64,000 bases of DNA from the NCBI RefSeq assembly GCF_006546625.1, contig NZ_VIAR01000010.1, forward strand, positions 54,897 to 118,896, read 5' to 3'. Source of the stretch: Haloflavibacter putidus. GTDB lineage: Bacteria > Bacteroidota > Bacteroidia > Flavobacteriales > Flavobacteriaceae. The notes below the pieces were generated by a model. It made no database searches and was not told the origin of the DNA. It worked only from the letters and a program-made list of their open reading frames with translations. Position numbers and translations under genes: made by a program. Shown piece after piece: positions 34,189 through 43,013 of this stretch (positions are counted from its first letter, which is position 1; every line of letters begins with the position of its first letter).

Positions 34189-35646
34189 TTATTCGGGAAT
34201 CAAATACCAAAAGGGTTTCATTTTGGCTTTATATATAAAAGCGTAGTGCAACATCAGCTTGAGCCAATGGCCTGCCAGACCTATTTCTCCAAAGGTTTTT
34301 CCTAATTTTCTTCCCATGGTATCAGGGTATTTTTTATAATCAGGAACTATGGGAAAGGTAGTAATACTAACCCCACTGCCCTTTGTCATGCCAAAGCCTG
34401 CCGAGGCGATACAAGCGGCACCCATATTGCCCATAGAACCTTTGTGGTGCAAGCTTTCTTTTTTATTCTTTATGCTGTCAATAATATTATCTGCAACCAA
34501 TTTGGCGGTAATTCCTGAAGGCATTCCGGTTCTTGGTGGCGCTGGGAAAATTTCAGTTCCATTCGGACTTTTACGCGGTTTGGAAATACTATGTGGTGGC
34601 GCAAAAGCTATTCCGGGCGCAAAAATATTTTTATAATTCGGATTTTGGTAAGTTTCCGGCCAATCTTGTACAGTCCAATCTTCATATGGTTTTGGCGTAT
34701 AATCAGCATCCACAAGCATAAAGCCTTTAAAAAGTTTCTCGGTAATGTCTCGATGGTTTTTATCGAAAGCCTTAAAACCGTGACCAGAGAAAGATGGAAT
34801 CAACATTGCAAAATCGTATGCAATTGTTTTCTGCTCTCCTTGTAAAGTTTCGTAATGTGCCAGACCGTTTTCAATTTTATTTACACCGGCACCCAAAATC
34901 CAATCTATATCGCGGTCTTCAAAAACCATTTCAATCATCTCATGCGATTTCATTATATTGCTGCCGTAGCTTAGCAGCATCCCATCCATTCCAAAATCGC
35001 CCAACTCATACTCGTTAGAAATCCAGGTTATTTTTGCTTTGTCACGTACTTTTTGACGGCGTAGTTCCTGTTCTACATTCAAAATATACTCAAAGGCAGC
35101 ACCTTGACAGGTTGCCTTGGCGTGACCCGTGCCAATAACTATTCTTGCTTCTTTTCCCTTCTTCATTTCAGCAATTAAGGCTTGCAAACCTTCATTTGCG
35201 TGATTTGCGTGCGTATAAGTACAAACGGAAAATGTTTTATTGGTCCCGGGATTCAAACCTTCGGTGGCTTCAAAATTAAGTTTAGGGCCAGTGGCATTTA
35301 TCAAATAATCATAAGTTATTTTTTCGGCTTCGCCTCTTTTTTCTTCGGAAACATATTCGGCTATCACAAATGGTTTCTCCGTTTCGCTATCGCCTTCGGG
35401 GTAAAAAGACGTTACTTTTGCTTGTTTAAAACCTATTCCTTTCTTCTTATATAAAGGTGCAAGCGGAAAAAGCATTTCCTTAGCTTTCATCCTACCAATA
35501 CCCACCCAAATATTGCTGGGTATCCATTGGTAATTGCTATTTGGCGAAACTACAACCACCTCATGGGTTTTGTCCAGTTTTCTGCGAAGGTGTGCTGCGG
35601 CCACATGACCTGAAATTCCCGCACCCAATATTACAATTTTTGCCAT
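34189..35646 (-). CDS. SQR-like FAD-dependent oxidoreductase
   Basis: 485 residues. The N-terminal FAD fold is IVILGAGISGHVAAAHLRRKL, and a second motif is YDYLINATGPKLNF. Cys residues in ATCQGAAFEY and NMGAACIASAGFGM are candidates for the redox pair of sulfide:quinone reductases. The C-terminal end (HYAFIYKAKMKPFWYLIPE) is amphipathic and could sit on the membrane. It resembles sulfide:quinone or type II NADH dehydrogenase-like enzymes. It is the promoter-proximal gene of the leftward cluster that includes the metal pump. Confidence 0.82.
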   Translation of the reverse strand: MAKIVILGAGISGHVAAAHLRRKLDKTHEVVVVSPNSNYQWIPSNIWVGIGRMKAKEMLFPLAPLYKKKGIGFKQAKVTSFYPEGDSETEKPFVIAEYVSEEKRGEAEKITYDYLINATGPKLNFEATEGLNPGTNKTFSVCTYTHANHANEGLQALIAEMKKGKEARIVIGTGHAKATCQGAAFEYILNVEQELRRQKVRDKAKITWISNEYELGDFGMDGMLLSYGSNIMKSHEMIEMVFEDRDIDWILGAGVNKIENGLAHYETLQGEQKTIAYDFAMLIPSFSGHGFKAFDKNHRDITEKLFKGFMLVDADYTPKPYEDWTVQDWPETYQNPNYKNIFAPGIAFAPPHSISKPRKSPNGTEIFPAPPRTGMPSGITAKLVADNIIDSIKNKKESLHHKGSMGNMGAACIASAGFGMTKGSGVSITTFPIVPDYKKYPDTMGRKLGKTFGEIGLAGHWLKLMLHYAFIYKAKMKPFWYLIPE

Positions 35647-35835
35647 GACAATGAGGTTTTAATTAATGGGTTCCTTTAAAAAATAGTAAATCATACAAAT
35701 ATTATGTTGAAATGTTACCCGAATTTAAGTTAATAATTATATATTATTCGTAACCTTTGTTACAGAAGCTTAAGAAAATGAAATTGACCTTTCTCTGTCT
35801 ATTTTAAATCCTACAACGAATAAACCCAAAAAACC

Positions 35836-35843
35836 TATCTTTG
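35836..35843 (+). promoter_or_regulatory. -7 box of the pncB promoter
   Basis: TATCTTTG, a match to TAnnTTTG, 17 bases before the GTG start of pncB. A -33 element is not clear. Confidence 0.5.
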
Positions 35844-35860
35844 TATAAAAACTAACTATT

Positions 35861-37267
35861 GTGTTTCAATTTACCGCCAATTATACAGATTTGTACCAAA
35901 TAAGTATGGCACAAGTCTATTTTAATCAAAACAAACACGAGCATACCGCCGTATTTGATTATTTTTTCAGGAAAAACCCGTTTAAAGGCGGCTATACCAT
36001 TTTTGCCGGTTTAGAAGAATTGTTAGAAGTTATAAGCAATTTACACTTTTCGGAAGAAGACTTGGCTTTCTTAAAAAAACAGGGCTTTACCGCAGATTTC
36101 TTAGAATATTTAAAGAACTTTAAGTTTAAGGGCAATATCTATTCCGTAAAGGAAGGCGATGTAGTATTTCCTACGCGACCGGTTTTGCAAGTAGAAGCCA
36201 ACTTTGTAGAAGCCCAATTAGTAGAAACACTTTTGCTCAATTTACTCAACTTTCAAAGTTTAATTGCTACCAAAGCAAGCAGGATACGCTTGAGTGCCGG
36301 TAATAAGAAGATTTTAGATTTCGGATTAAGGCGTGCGCAAGGCCCCGGCGGTTATTTTGCTACAAAAGCTGCTATAATCGGTGGTGCAAATGGTAGCAGT
36401 AATGTAAAGGCTGCCCAAGATTATAATTTGCCGGTTGCCGGTACAATGGCGCATTCTTTTGTACAAAGCTATGACGATGAGCTCACCGCATTTAGAGATT
36501 TTGCAGAAGGCCGACCAAAAGATTGTGTGCTTTTGGTAGATACTTACAGTACTTTAAAAAGTGGCGTACCCAACGCCATTAAAGTAGCTAAAGAAATGGA
36601 AAAACGAGGCGAAAAATTAATGGGTATTCGCCTAGACAGTGGAGATTTGGCCTATTATGCAAAACAAAGCAGGGCCAAATTGGACGAAGCGGGATTAGAA
36701 TACGTTAAAATTGCGGTTTCTAACCAATTGGACGAATATGTTATTAAAAGTTTAGAAGATCAAAATGCTCCCATTGATGTTTTTGGCGTGGGCACCAATA
36801 TGGTAATCGGGAAACCGGATGCGGCTTTAGATGGCGTTTATAAATTGGCTTTTTCTAACGGAAAACCACGTATTAAAATTTCCGAAAATATCGCTAAGAT
36901 CACTTTACCGCACAAAAAACAAGTCTACCGTATGAGCAAAGAAAACGGAATGTTTAGCGGTGCCGACGTGATTACGATGGCTTCAGAAAAAGAAGTAGAT
37001 AAAATGTACCATCCATTTGAAGCACATAAAGAATTAAACTTAAAACCATTTAAACACGAAGCTTTATTGCAACCGGTAATGAAGGAAGGCCAAGCTATCT
37101 TAAAACATCAAAATCTTACAGAGGTAGCAGATTTTGCCAAATACCGCTTGAGTTTATTACCCTTGGAATATAAACGGTTTGATAATCCGCATATATATAA
37201 AATTGGTTTAAGCGCTGCCTTGAAACAAGAACGCGACAAACTAATAGCAACCTATAAATTGAAATAA
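35861..37267 (+). CDS. pncB: Nicotinate phosphoribosyltransferase
   Basis: 468 residues. It makes nicotinate mononucleotide from nicotinate and PRPP in the NAD salvage pathway. The opening ANYTDLYQISMAQVYF is diagnostic, as are FGLRRAQGPGG and the later GIRLDSGDLAYYAKQSR and FGVGTNMVIG motifs. The start is a GTG; the downstream Met (residue 16) would remove the conserved TDLYQ, so the GTG is preferred. It is followed two bases later by pncA, which supplies its substrate. Confidence 0.95.
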   Translation: MFQFTANYTDLYQISMAQVYFNQNKHEHTAVFDYFFRKNPFKGGYTIFAGLEELLEVISNLHFSEEDLAFLKKQGFTADFLEYLKNFKFKGNIYSVKEGDVVFPTRPVLQVEANFVEAQLVETLLLNLLNFQSLIATKASRIRLSAGNKKILDFGLRRAQGPGGYFATKAAIIGGANGSSNVKAAQDYNLPVAGTMAHSFVQSYDDELTAFRDFAEGRPKDCVLLVDTYSTLKSGVPNAIKVAKEMEKRGEKLMGIRLDSGDLAYYAKQSRAKLDEAGLEYVKIAVSNQLDEYVIKSLEDQNAPIDVFGVGTNMVIGKPDAALDGVYKLAFSNGKPRIKISENIAKITLPHKKQVYRMSKENGMFSGADVITMASEKEVDKMYHPFEAHKELNLKPFKHEALLQPVMKEGQAILKHQNLTEVADFAKYRLSLLPLEYKRFDNPHIYKIGLSAALKQERDKLIATYKLK

Positions 37268-37268
37268 T

Positions 37269-37877
37269 ATGAATGCTTTATTATTGATAGATATACAAAA
37301 TGATTTTATGCCCGGCGGCTCGTTAGAAGTAGCAAACGGTGATAAAATTGTAGCCATCGCCAACACTTTACAACCCCAATTTGATTTGGTACTTGCTACC
37401 CAAGATTGGCACCCTAAAGACCACGCAAGTTTTGCAAGCAACCACAAAGGTCAAAAAGAATTTGAAGAAATAGACTTAGACGGACTTATACAAACTTTAT
37501 GGCCGGACCATTGTGTACAAGGTACTAAAGGAGCAGAATTTCACTCTGATTTAGATACCCAGCACATTGAGGCTATTTTTAGAAAAGGCACCAATAGTAC
37601 AATAGATAGTTACAGTGCTTTCTATGATAACGCCCATAAAAAAAGCACGGGTTTAAGCGGTTATCTAAAAGAAAAAGGCGTTACCACTTTATACGTTATG
37701 GGGTTAGCAGGAGATATTTGTGTTTATTATTCGGTTAAAGATGCCTTGCACGAAGGTTTTAGCTGTGTGCTGATAGAAGATGGCACCAAAGCTTTAGATC
37801 AAGAAACTTTCAGAAAACAGAAAAAAGAATTACAAGAAAAAGGCGTAGATTATGTATATGCAAAAGATGGTTTGTAA
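37269..37877 (+). CDS. pncA: Nicotinamidase
   Basis: 202 residues. It hydrolyses nicotinamide to nicotinate. The isochorismatase-like catalytic set is complete: Asp in LLIDIQNDFMPGGSLEV (about residue 8), metal ligands in TQDWHPKDHASF (about residue 45), Lys in FRKGTNSTIDSYSAF, and the nucleophile Cys in GLAGDICVYYSVKDA (about residue 157). It forms a two-gene salvage operon with pncB. Confidence 0.95.
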   Translation: MNALLLIDIQNDFMPGGSLEVANGDKIVAIANTLQPQFDLVLATQDWHPKDHASFASNHKGQKEFEEIDLDGLIQTLWPDHCVQGTKGAEFHSDLDTQHIEAIFRKGTNSTIDSYSAFYDNAHKKSTGLSGYLKEKGVTTLYVMGLAGDICVYYSVKDALHEGFSCVLIEDGTKALDQETFRKQKKELQEKGVDYVYAKDGL

Positions 37878-37989
37878 ACTTTTTTGATGAAAGTTTTTAA
37901 GGCATTTTATAAGGTTTTTTTAATCCATCTCAAGTATTTTGTCAATATAACAAGCAGATTTAATCTATATGCAAAGCCTATGTAAAGGT

Positions 37990-38342
37990 TATGCAAAGGT
38001 TATTGGAGTGTTATAGCAAGCTTTAGGTGTTAGGAGGTAGGCTTTAGGTCTTAGGTGTTAGGCATTTTTTTTAAATAAATGAACCAATAAGCAGAAAATG
38101 AGAAACCACCGGCTGGTCAGATTTTTCAGAATTACAGTTTTTGATATTTTTTGAAGCGATAGCGAAGAAAAGGCAGTGTATCGAGACCTCTGATTGAGCA
38201 GAGTCAAAGAGCCAAGGAGAAAAAAATAGAATCAAGACCATAGAAGCTGTGTAATCAACAAAAAACGCCAAACGAAAAACCAATACTCGAATACACTCAT
38301 CACAATTTAACCAATAAACTAAAAACGATAAACCAAGAGATT
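37990..38342. repeat. Gene-free stretch with tandem TTAGG-type and AAACG-type degenerate repeats
   Basis: The interval after pncA contains a run of TTAGGTGTTAGGAGGTAGG-like units at about 38021-38062. It then has sequence (AAACGCCAAACGAAAAACC, then CTCGAATACACTCATC) of the kind that recurs at 43715-43910, 47620-47960 and 48230-48720. No coding frame is visible. Confidence 0.5.
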
Positions 38343-38798
38343 ATGAATAAAATCTATATGAAACTAGAATCTAATGCATCGATACAAATTCAGAAACCTA
38401 TAGAGGAAGTTTTTGAAGCGATTGTAAATCCAGCTAAAATGACCAACTATTTCATATCAGAAAGTAGTGGAAGACTAGAACCTGGAAAAGAAGTGGTTTG
38501 GAAATTTCCCGAATTCGATGATAGGTTTCCTATAACAGAAATTATGATTGAAACAGACCGTTCTATTTCTTTTGTTTGGGATCCGGAAACTGTTGTGAAA
38601 ATTACGCTAGAAAAATTACCAGATTACAGTACCTTAGTCAAAGTAAACGAAAAGGAGAAGGAACTTAATGAAAATAACCTGAAATGGGCTTTAGAAAATT
38701 CGGGAGGCTGGGCAAATTTCCTGGCTTGTTTAAAAGCCTATTTGGAGTATGATATCAACCTGCGTAAAGGCGCATTTAAATTTATGATAAAAAAATAA
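38343..38798 (+). CDS. SRPBCC (AHSA1/START-like) domain protein
   Basis: 151 residues. A single helix-grip domain: IQIQKPIEEVFEAIVNPAKMTNYFISESSG at the start, VWKFPEFDDRFPITEIM in the middle, and the C-terminal helix GGWANFLACLKAYLEYDIN. Such proteins bind hydrophobic ligands or act as activators, and no substrate can be named. The ATG at 38358 (MKLESN) is an equally good start. It is the first of the cassette-like small genes. Confidence 0.82.
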   Translation: MNKIYMKLESNASIQIQKPIEEVFEAIVNPAKMTNYFISESSGRLEPGKEVVWKFPEFDDRFPITEIMIETDRSISFVWDPETVVKITLEKLPDYSTLVKVNEKEKELNENNLKWALENSGGWANFLACLKAYLEYDINLRKGAFKFMIKK

Positions 38799-38830
38799 AC
38801 ATACCATAAATACATTAGCATAACAATAAG

Positions 38831-39031
38831 CCCAAAAGTTTTAAACAAGAAAATAATTTTTCCATTTCCGTAAATACCATCGGTCAAGATGAAGCTACAA
38901 GAGTATTTAATGCATTAGCTGAAAACGGCAAAATAACTGTGCAACTTTTCAAAACATTTTCGGAATCTTATCTTGGTATGTTAACAGATAAATCTGGCGT
39001 TAACTGGAGGATTAATTATAATTTGCCCTAG
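38831..39031 (+). pseudogene. Remnant of a VOC/PhnB-like gene (3' part only)
   Basis: A frame ending in TAG at 39029-39031 reads ENNFSISVNTIGQDEATRVF, then NALAENGKITVQLFKTF, then SYLGMLTDKSGVNWRIN. This is clearly the C-terminal half of a PhnB-type VOC protein; compare SAD-GQVTMPMEETFWGAYFGMLTDKF in the intact gene at 41457-41894. The N-terminal half and any start codon are missing, so it is a truncated remnant. Confidence 0.7.
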
Positions 39032-39058
39032 CATAAAATCACCAAATAAAGTCTGGAT

Positions 39059-39508
39059 ATGAAAATAGCGATTGCCATAGATATAAAAGCATCAAAACAA
39101 GAGGTTTGGAATGTAATTACAAATATTGAAAATTCTGAAAAAACAATTTCTGGAATTGATAAAGTTGAGATTCTGAATAATCCTAAAGACTCTATGATTG
39201 GATTAAAATGGAAAGAAACTAGAACACTATTTGGTAAACCTTCTACTGAAACAATGTGGATAACAGAAGCCGTAGAAAACAAGTATTACAAAACAAGGGC
39301 CGAAAGTAATGGAGCTATCTATCAAACTATTTTAAAACTTTCAGAAAAAGAAAATACAACATCATTAACTATGGAATTTAATTCTGAAGCCATTTCTTTG
39401 AAAGCAAAAATCATGGCTTTTATTTTTGGCAGAATAATAGGTAAATCAATGAAAAAACTCATTAAAAAAGATTTAATCGACATAAAAACTGCATCGGAAA
39501 ATAAATAA
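39059..39508 (+). CDS. SRPBCC domain protein
   Basis: 149 residues, one polyketide-cyclase/START-like domain: IAIDIKASKQEVWNVITNIENSEKTISGIDKVEIL, then GLKWKETRTLFGKPSTETMWI, and a C-terminal helix IIGKSMKKLIKKDLIDIK. It starts 27 bases after the VOC remnant and is followed two bases later by a DUF2200 gene. The ligand is unknown. Confidence 0.85.
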   Translation: MKIAIAIDIKASKQEVWNVITNIENSEKTISGIDKVEILNNPKDSMIGLKWKETRTLFGKPSTETMWITEAVENKYYKTRAESNGAIYQTILKLSEKENTTSLTMEFNSEAISLKAKIMAFIFGRIIGKSMKKLIKKDLIDIKTASENK

Positions 39509-39510
39509 TT

Positions 39511-39888
39511 ATGAAAGTTACAGCTAAAAAAAACGAAACAATTGCCAAAATGACTTTGGCATCTGTTTATCCGCATTACATAAATAGATTAGAGAAAAAT
39601 GGTAGAACGAAAGAGGAATTCCACCAAGTAATAGAATGGCTAACTGGATTTGACGAAGAAAAAATACTAGAATTGATTGAAGAAAAAGCAACTTTTGAAA
39701 CATTTTTTCAAAAAGCAGAATTGAATCCTAATGCGCACCTCATTAAAGGTGTAATCTGTGGCTATCGTATTGAAGAAATACCAGACGAATTTGAATTGTA
39801 TAGAAAATGTAGATATTTAGATAAGTTGTATGACGAACTAGCAAAAGGACGTAAAATGGAAAAAATTTTACGAGCAGAAAAGAAATAA
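39511..39888 (+). CDS. DUF2200 protein
   Basis: 125 residues. The sequence IAKMTLASVYPHYINRLEKNGRTKEE, with VIEWLTGF and NPNAHLIKGVICGYRIEEI, is the full DUF2200 pattern. It is cytosolic and its function is not established. It starts two bases after the SRPBCC gene. Confidence 0.92.
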   Translation: MKVTAKKNETIAKMTLASVYPHYINRLEKNGRTKEEFHQVIEWLTGFDEEKILELIEEKATFETFFQKAELNPNAHLIKGVICGYRIEEIPDEFELYRKCRYLDKLYDELAKGRKMEKILRAEKK

Positions 39889-40020
39889 AAACTTGCACTA
39901 TTACCGTGGTTTTCCATTCGGGTTTTATTTGCTAAATTACGTGCTTAATCACGCAACTAATCAGGCATAAACACATTATGTGATATTGGACTATTGTCCT
40001 ACGGTACCAATTAGACATTT

Positions 40021-40443
40021 ATGGCAGCGATAAAAACAAAACAGACTAACGCAAATGTGGAAGATTTTATCAACACATTTGCCAATACACAACAAAAGCG
40101 AAAAGACGCTTTTGAATTGTTGAAAATGATGAAAGACTTTACGGGTTACGAACCTAAAATGTGGGGTCCCAGCATTATCGGATTCGGACATTATCATTAC
40201 AAATCTAAAAAAAGCGCACAGGAAGGAGATTGGCCGTTGGTTGGTTTCTCGCCACGCAAAGCAGCTATTTCATTGTATGTTTACTCTGGCTGTCCCGGCC
40301 AGGAAGATTTGCTAAAAGAATTGGGGAAATTTAAAATGGGAAAAAGCTGTATTTATGTCAAAAAACTATCCGACATTAATCAGGAAACACTTAAAAAGAT
40401 AATGAAATCAACTATTGACTTTCTGCAATCCAAATACAGTTAA
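40021..40443 (+). CDS. DUF1801 (YdhG-like) protein
   Basis: 140 residues. The sequence NVEDFINTFANTQQKRKDAFELLKMM, then EPKMWGPSIIGFGHYHYK and GFSPRKAAISLYV, is typical of DUF1801. It is cytosolic, and no enzymatic activity is known. It is separated from its neighbours by 132 and 63 bases, consistent with a cassette-like arrangement. Confidence 0.9.
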   Translation: MAAIKTKQTNANVEDFINTFANTQQKRKDAFELLKMMKDFTGYEPKMWGPSIIGFGHYHYKSKKSAQEGDWPLVGFSPRKAAISLYVYSGCPGQEDLLKELGKFKMGKSCIYVKKLSDINQETLKKIMKSTIDFLQSKYS

Positions 40444-40506
40444 AAAATATAGATAAGGCAACAGAACAAGGATAGAAAATCCAAGAAATCCCCTAAATAA
40501 AGAACA

Positions 40507-40992
40507 ATGAAAAACATAAAAATAGAAATTAAATGGGCAATTATTTTTTCAATAGTAGGATTACTTTGGATGCTATTGGAAAAACTCAGCGGACTTCACA
40601 GCACTTATATTGACTACCATCTCTACTTGACCAACCTATTTGCAATTCCTGCCATTATCATGATGGTTATGGCATTAAAAGACAAAAAGAAAAACTTCTA
40701 CAACGGAAAAATGAACTATAAACAAGGTTTGGTATCAGGTATTATATTATCAATAATTATTGCCTTGCTTAGCCCGTTGACCCAATGGATTACTTCTTAT
40801 GTTATCACACCCGAATATTTCCCAAACGTAATAAAGCGTTCTGTTGAATTAGGTTACTACAGCAATACGGAAGAAGCTCAGGCAAATTTCAACTATAAAA
40901 ATTATGCGATACAAAGTGCAGTCGGTGCATTAATAATGGGTGTTGTAACAACAGCAATTGCAATGATTTTTATACGCACAAAAAGTAAGTGA
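40507..40992 (+). CDS. DUF4199 membrane protein
   Basis: 161 residues with four membrane helices: IKWAIIFSIVGLLWMLLE, LTNLFAIPAIIMMVMAL, GLVSGIILSIIIALLSPL, AVGALIMGVVTTAIAMIFI. The FYNGKMNYKQGLVSG motif and a charged middle loop (FPNVIKRSVELGYYSNTEEA) are characteristic of DUF4199 in Bacteroidetes. The function is unknown. Confidence 0.88.
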   Translation: MKNIKIEIKWAIIFSIVGLLWMLLEKLSGLHSTYIDYHLYLTNLFAIPAIIMMVMALKDKKKNFYNGKMNYKQGLVSGIILSIIIALLSPLTQWITSYVITPEYFPNVIKRSVELGYYSNTEEAQANFNYKNYAIQSAVGALIMGVVTTAIAMIFIRTKSK

Positions 40993-40993
40993 A

Positions 40994-41424
40994 ATGCGAA
41001 ACCTAAGATTCAAAATTAGAATAAGTACTTCCACAGAAAAAGTATGGAAATACCTTTGAGAATTGGAAAGTTGCACAAAATGGAATTCCGTCTTTGGTGC
41101 AGGCAATTATTATAAGACCGAAAACTTTGCACAAGGCAACAAAATACATTTACTAACGCCAAACGGGGAAGGAATGTACAGCATTTTAGACAAAATTATA
41201 GAAAACGTGTTAGTGTTTTTAAACATTTAGGAGAACCAAAAAACTTTGAAGAACAATGCATTGACGCAAAAACACAAGCATGAACAAATGTTTTTGAAAG
41301 TTATGAATTAAAACCATTAGAAAACGAAACAGAACTTATTGTACGCATTAAAACTGTAGAGCAATACGTTGGTTGACCATAGGAACAAGACATTTCCATT
41401 GGCATTGCAAAAATAAAAAAATAA
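40994..41424 (+). pseudogene. Decayed SRPBCC-family gene
   Basis: The sequence starts with an ATG (40994) giving MRNLRFKIRISTSTEKVWKY and keeps SRPBCC features throughout (NSVFGAGNYYKTENFAQGN, PNGEGMYSILDKII, then FKHLGEPKNF and FESYELKPLENETELIVRI). It is broken by TGA at 41057-41059, a frameshift near 41220, TGA at 41281-41283, TGA at 41374-41376 and TAG at 41380-41382. The first two TGA codons fall where homologues have Trp (VWKYL-W-ELES and QA-W-TNVFE). Several independent lesions argue for real decay, not sequencing error. Confidence 0.8.
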
Positions 41425-41456
41425 CAGAAAATTAAATAACATTAAAACAAACAAAA

Positions 41457-41894
41457 ATGGCAACAGTAAACACTTATTTGAATTTCAACGGCAATTGCGA
41501 AGACGCATTTAACTTCTACAAATCAGTATTTGGAGGAGAATTCACCTACATCGGAAGATTTGGCGAAATGCCCGAAGGAGACGGCTACAAAGTCCCCGAA
41601 GCTGACAAAAACAAAATCATGCACATTAGTTTACCAATTGGAAGCTCTATTTTAATGGGAAGTGACACCGGCGGAGATTGGGCACCAACATTTGTGAAAG
41701 GGAACAATTTTTCGTTGTCAATTACTTCGGAAAGCAAAGAAGAAGCTGACAAACTATTCAACAGACTTTCAGCTGATGGACAAGTGACTATGCCAATGGA
41801 AGAAACTTTTTGGGGTGCATATTTCGGAATGTTAACCGACAAATTTGGCATCAATTGGATGGTGAGTTTTGATGCAGAACAGGAAGAAAAATAA
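41457..41894 (+). CDS. VOC-family PhnB-like protein
   Basis: 145 residues. This is a glyoxalase/bleomycin-resistance fold with the PhnB pattern: NTYLNFNGNCEDAFNFYKSVFGGEF, MHISLPIGSSILMGSDT, NNFSLSITSESKEEADKLF, and the C-terminal WGAYFGMLTDKFGINWMVSF. Substrate is unknown. It is the intact counterpart of the remnant at 38831-39031. Confidence 0.9.
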   Translation: MATVNTYLNFNGNCEDAFNFYKSVFGGEFTYIGRFGEMPEGDGYKVPEADKNKIMHISLPIGSSILMGSDTGGDWAPTFVKGNNFSLSITSESKEEADKLFNRLSADGQVTMPMEETFWGAYFGMLTDKFGINWMVSFDAEQEEK

Positions 41895-42361
41895 ACAACA
41901 ATATATAGTATCGGTAAGCCTTGCACGAGCTCATAAAATTTTAAAATTCGCGCGGAATTAAATTGTTTTTAAGCATTTTTAAGCTTTGATTAGCTTATAG
42001 GAAAACACAGGAGCAATAAAGAGCAGGCTTACAAGCTAAGACTTGTCTGTTTTATATAAATTGTAACCTTATTAGTTAAATAATCGAGCTTAGCTAGTAA
42101 CCGCCTTCTCCATCACGCCAAAAGTTTCGAGAGGGCTTCTTTTCTTCTTCCTCTCCATTTGTAGGCTTTCTAAAAAAAGGAAGTCTACAAAAGTGCTGAC
42201 TGAACTCACTCAAACGTTGAAAAGCAGAAAATGAAATTAGTTGAATAATTAGAAACCTGAAAAACAACGAAATGGCAACACCATATATAATTTAGTGCTT
42301 AAAACACACAAAATACCATAAACAAAACCCGTTAAAATTCATTAGAATCTAAATTCGACAA
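41895..42361. other. Gene-free interval with two inverted repeats
   Basis: I see no gene in these 467 bases. GTAAGCCT near 41911 is complementary to AGGCTTAC near 42026, giving a long-range 8-base inverted repeat. TTGTAGGCTTTCT (42159-42171) and AGGAAGTCTACAA (42178-42190) form a tight 13-base hairpin with two G-U pairs and a six-base loop. Confidence 0.5.
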
Positions 42362-42724
42362 ATGACTCCAATAAAAAAATCTGAAAACCTAGATGTTCAC
42401 AATTTTTTGGACAAAATAAAGAGGATCGATACTGAAAAATCTAATATCCTTATTGAAATAAGACAAATAATATTTGATTTTTTTCCAGAAGCTGACGAAA
42501 GAATAATGTATGATGGAATCGTTTTCTTTTTTAAGGATGAAATGTTTAGTGGCTTATTCTTAAATAAGAAGCATGTTACACTCGAGTTTTCTAAAGGATT
42601 TCTAATGAAAGATCCTCAAGATTTCCTTGAAGGCAGAGGAAAATATAGAAGACATTTAAAATTTAGGACAAGAGAAGCCATTGTAAATTATGACGTGCCT
42701 TTTTTCGTGCAACAAGCACTATAA
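42362..42724 (+). CDS. DUF1801-type protein
   Basis: 120 residues. NFLDKIKRIDTEKSNILIEIRQIIFDFFPEADERIMYDGIVFFFKDEMFSGLFLNKKHVTLEFSKG gives the DUF1801/YdhG layout, though diverged from the 40021 copy. It ends with a helical HLKFRTREAIVNYDVPFFVQQAL. It is cytosolic with no known activity. Confidence 0.8.
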   Translation: MTPIKKSENLDVHNFLDKIKRIDTEKSNILIEIRQIIFDFFPEADERIMYDGIVFFFKDEMFSGLFLNKKHVTLEFSKGFLMKDPQDFLEGRGKYRRHLKFRTREAIVNYDVPFFVQQAL

Positions 42725-42756
42725 ATAACATTTTAATAACCTAAAAAAAGACTGAA

Positions 42757-42955
42757 ATGAAATCAATAACACCAAATATTTTCGTTAAAAAACATTGATG
42801 AGACTATTGCATTTTAGGAGCAACTGGAATTTAAATTCTCCATAAAAGTTCCGGATGAAGAAAGTCTAGTTTGGGTCAATACGACCAAAGCAAACGAGAT
42901 CATTGTCCGCAGTGCACAAATAACCCTATGCTCTTTTGTTCTTTCCGTTTTATTA
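42757..42955 (+). pseudogene. Remnant of a second VOC-family gene (5' part)
   Basis: An ATG at 42757 gives MKSITPNIFVK. After a one-base frameshift near 42791 the text continues NIDETIAF-stop-EQLEFKFS, then IKVPDEESLVWVNTTKAN, matching the N-terminal half of VOC proteins of the SPNIFVKNxxExIxFY type. A TAG replaces the Tyr codon after ETIAF. The second half of the gene is absent. Confidence 0.65.
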
Positions 42956-43013
42956 CCTTAAATTTAATAGCTTACTTTAGAGAAACAAACACCTTAGCTG
43001 CAAGCAGTAAAAA

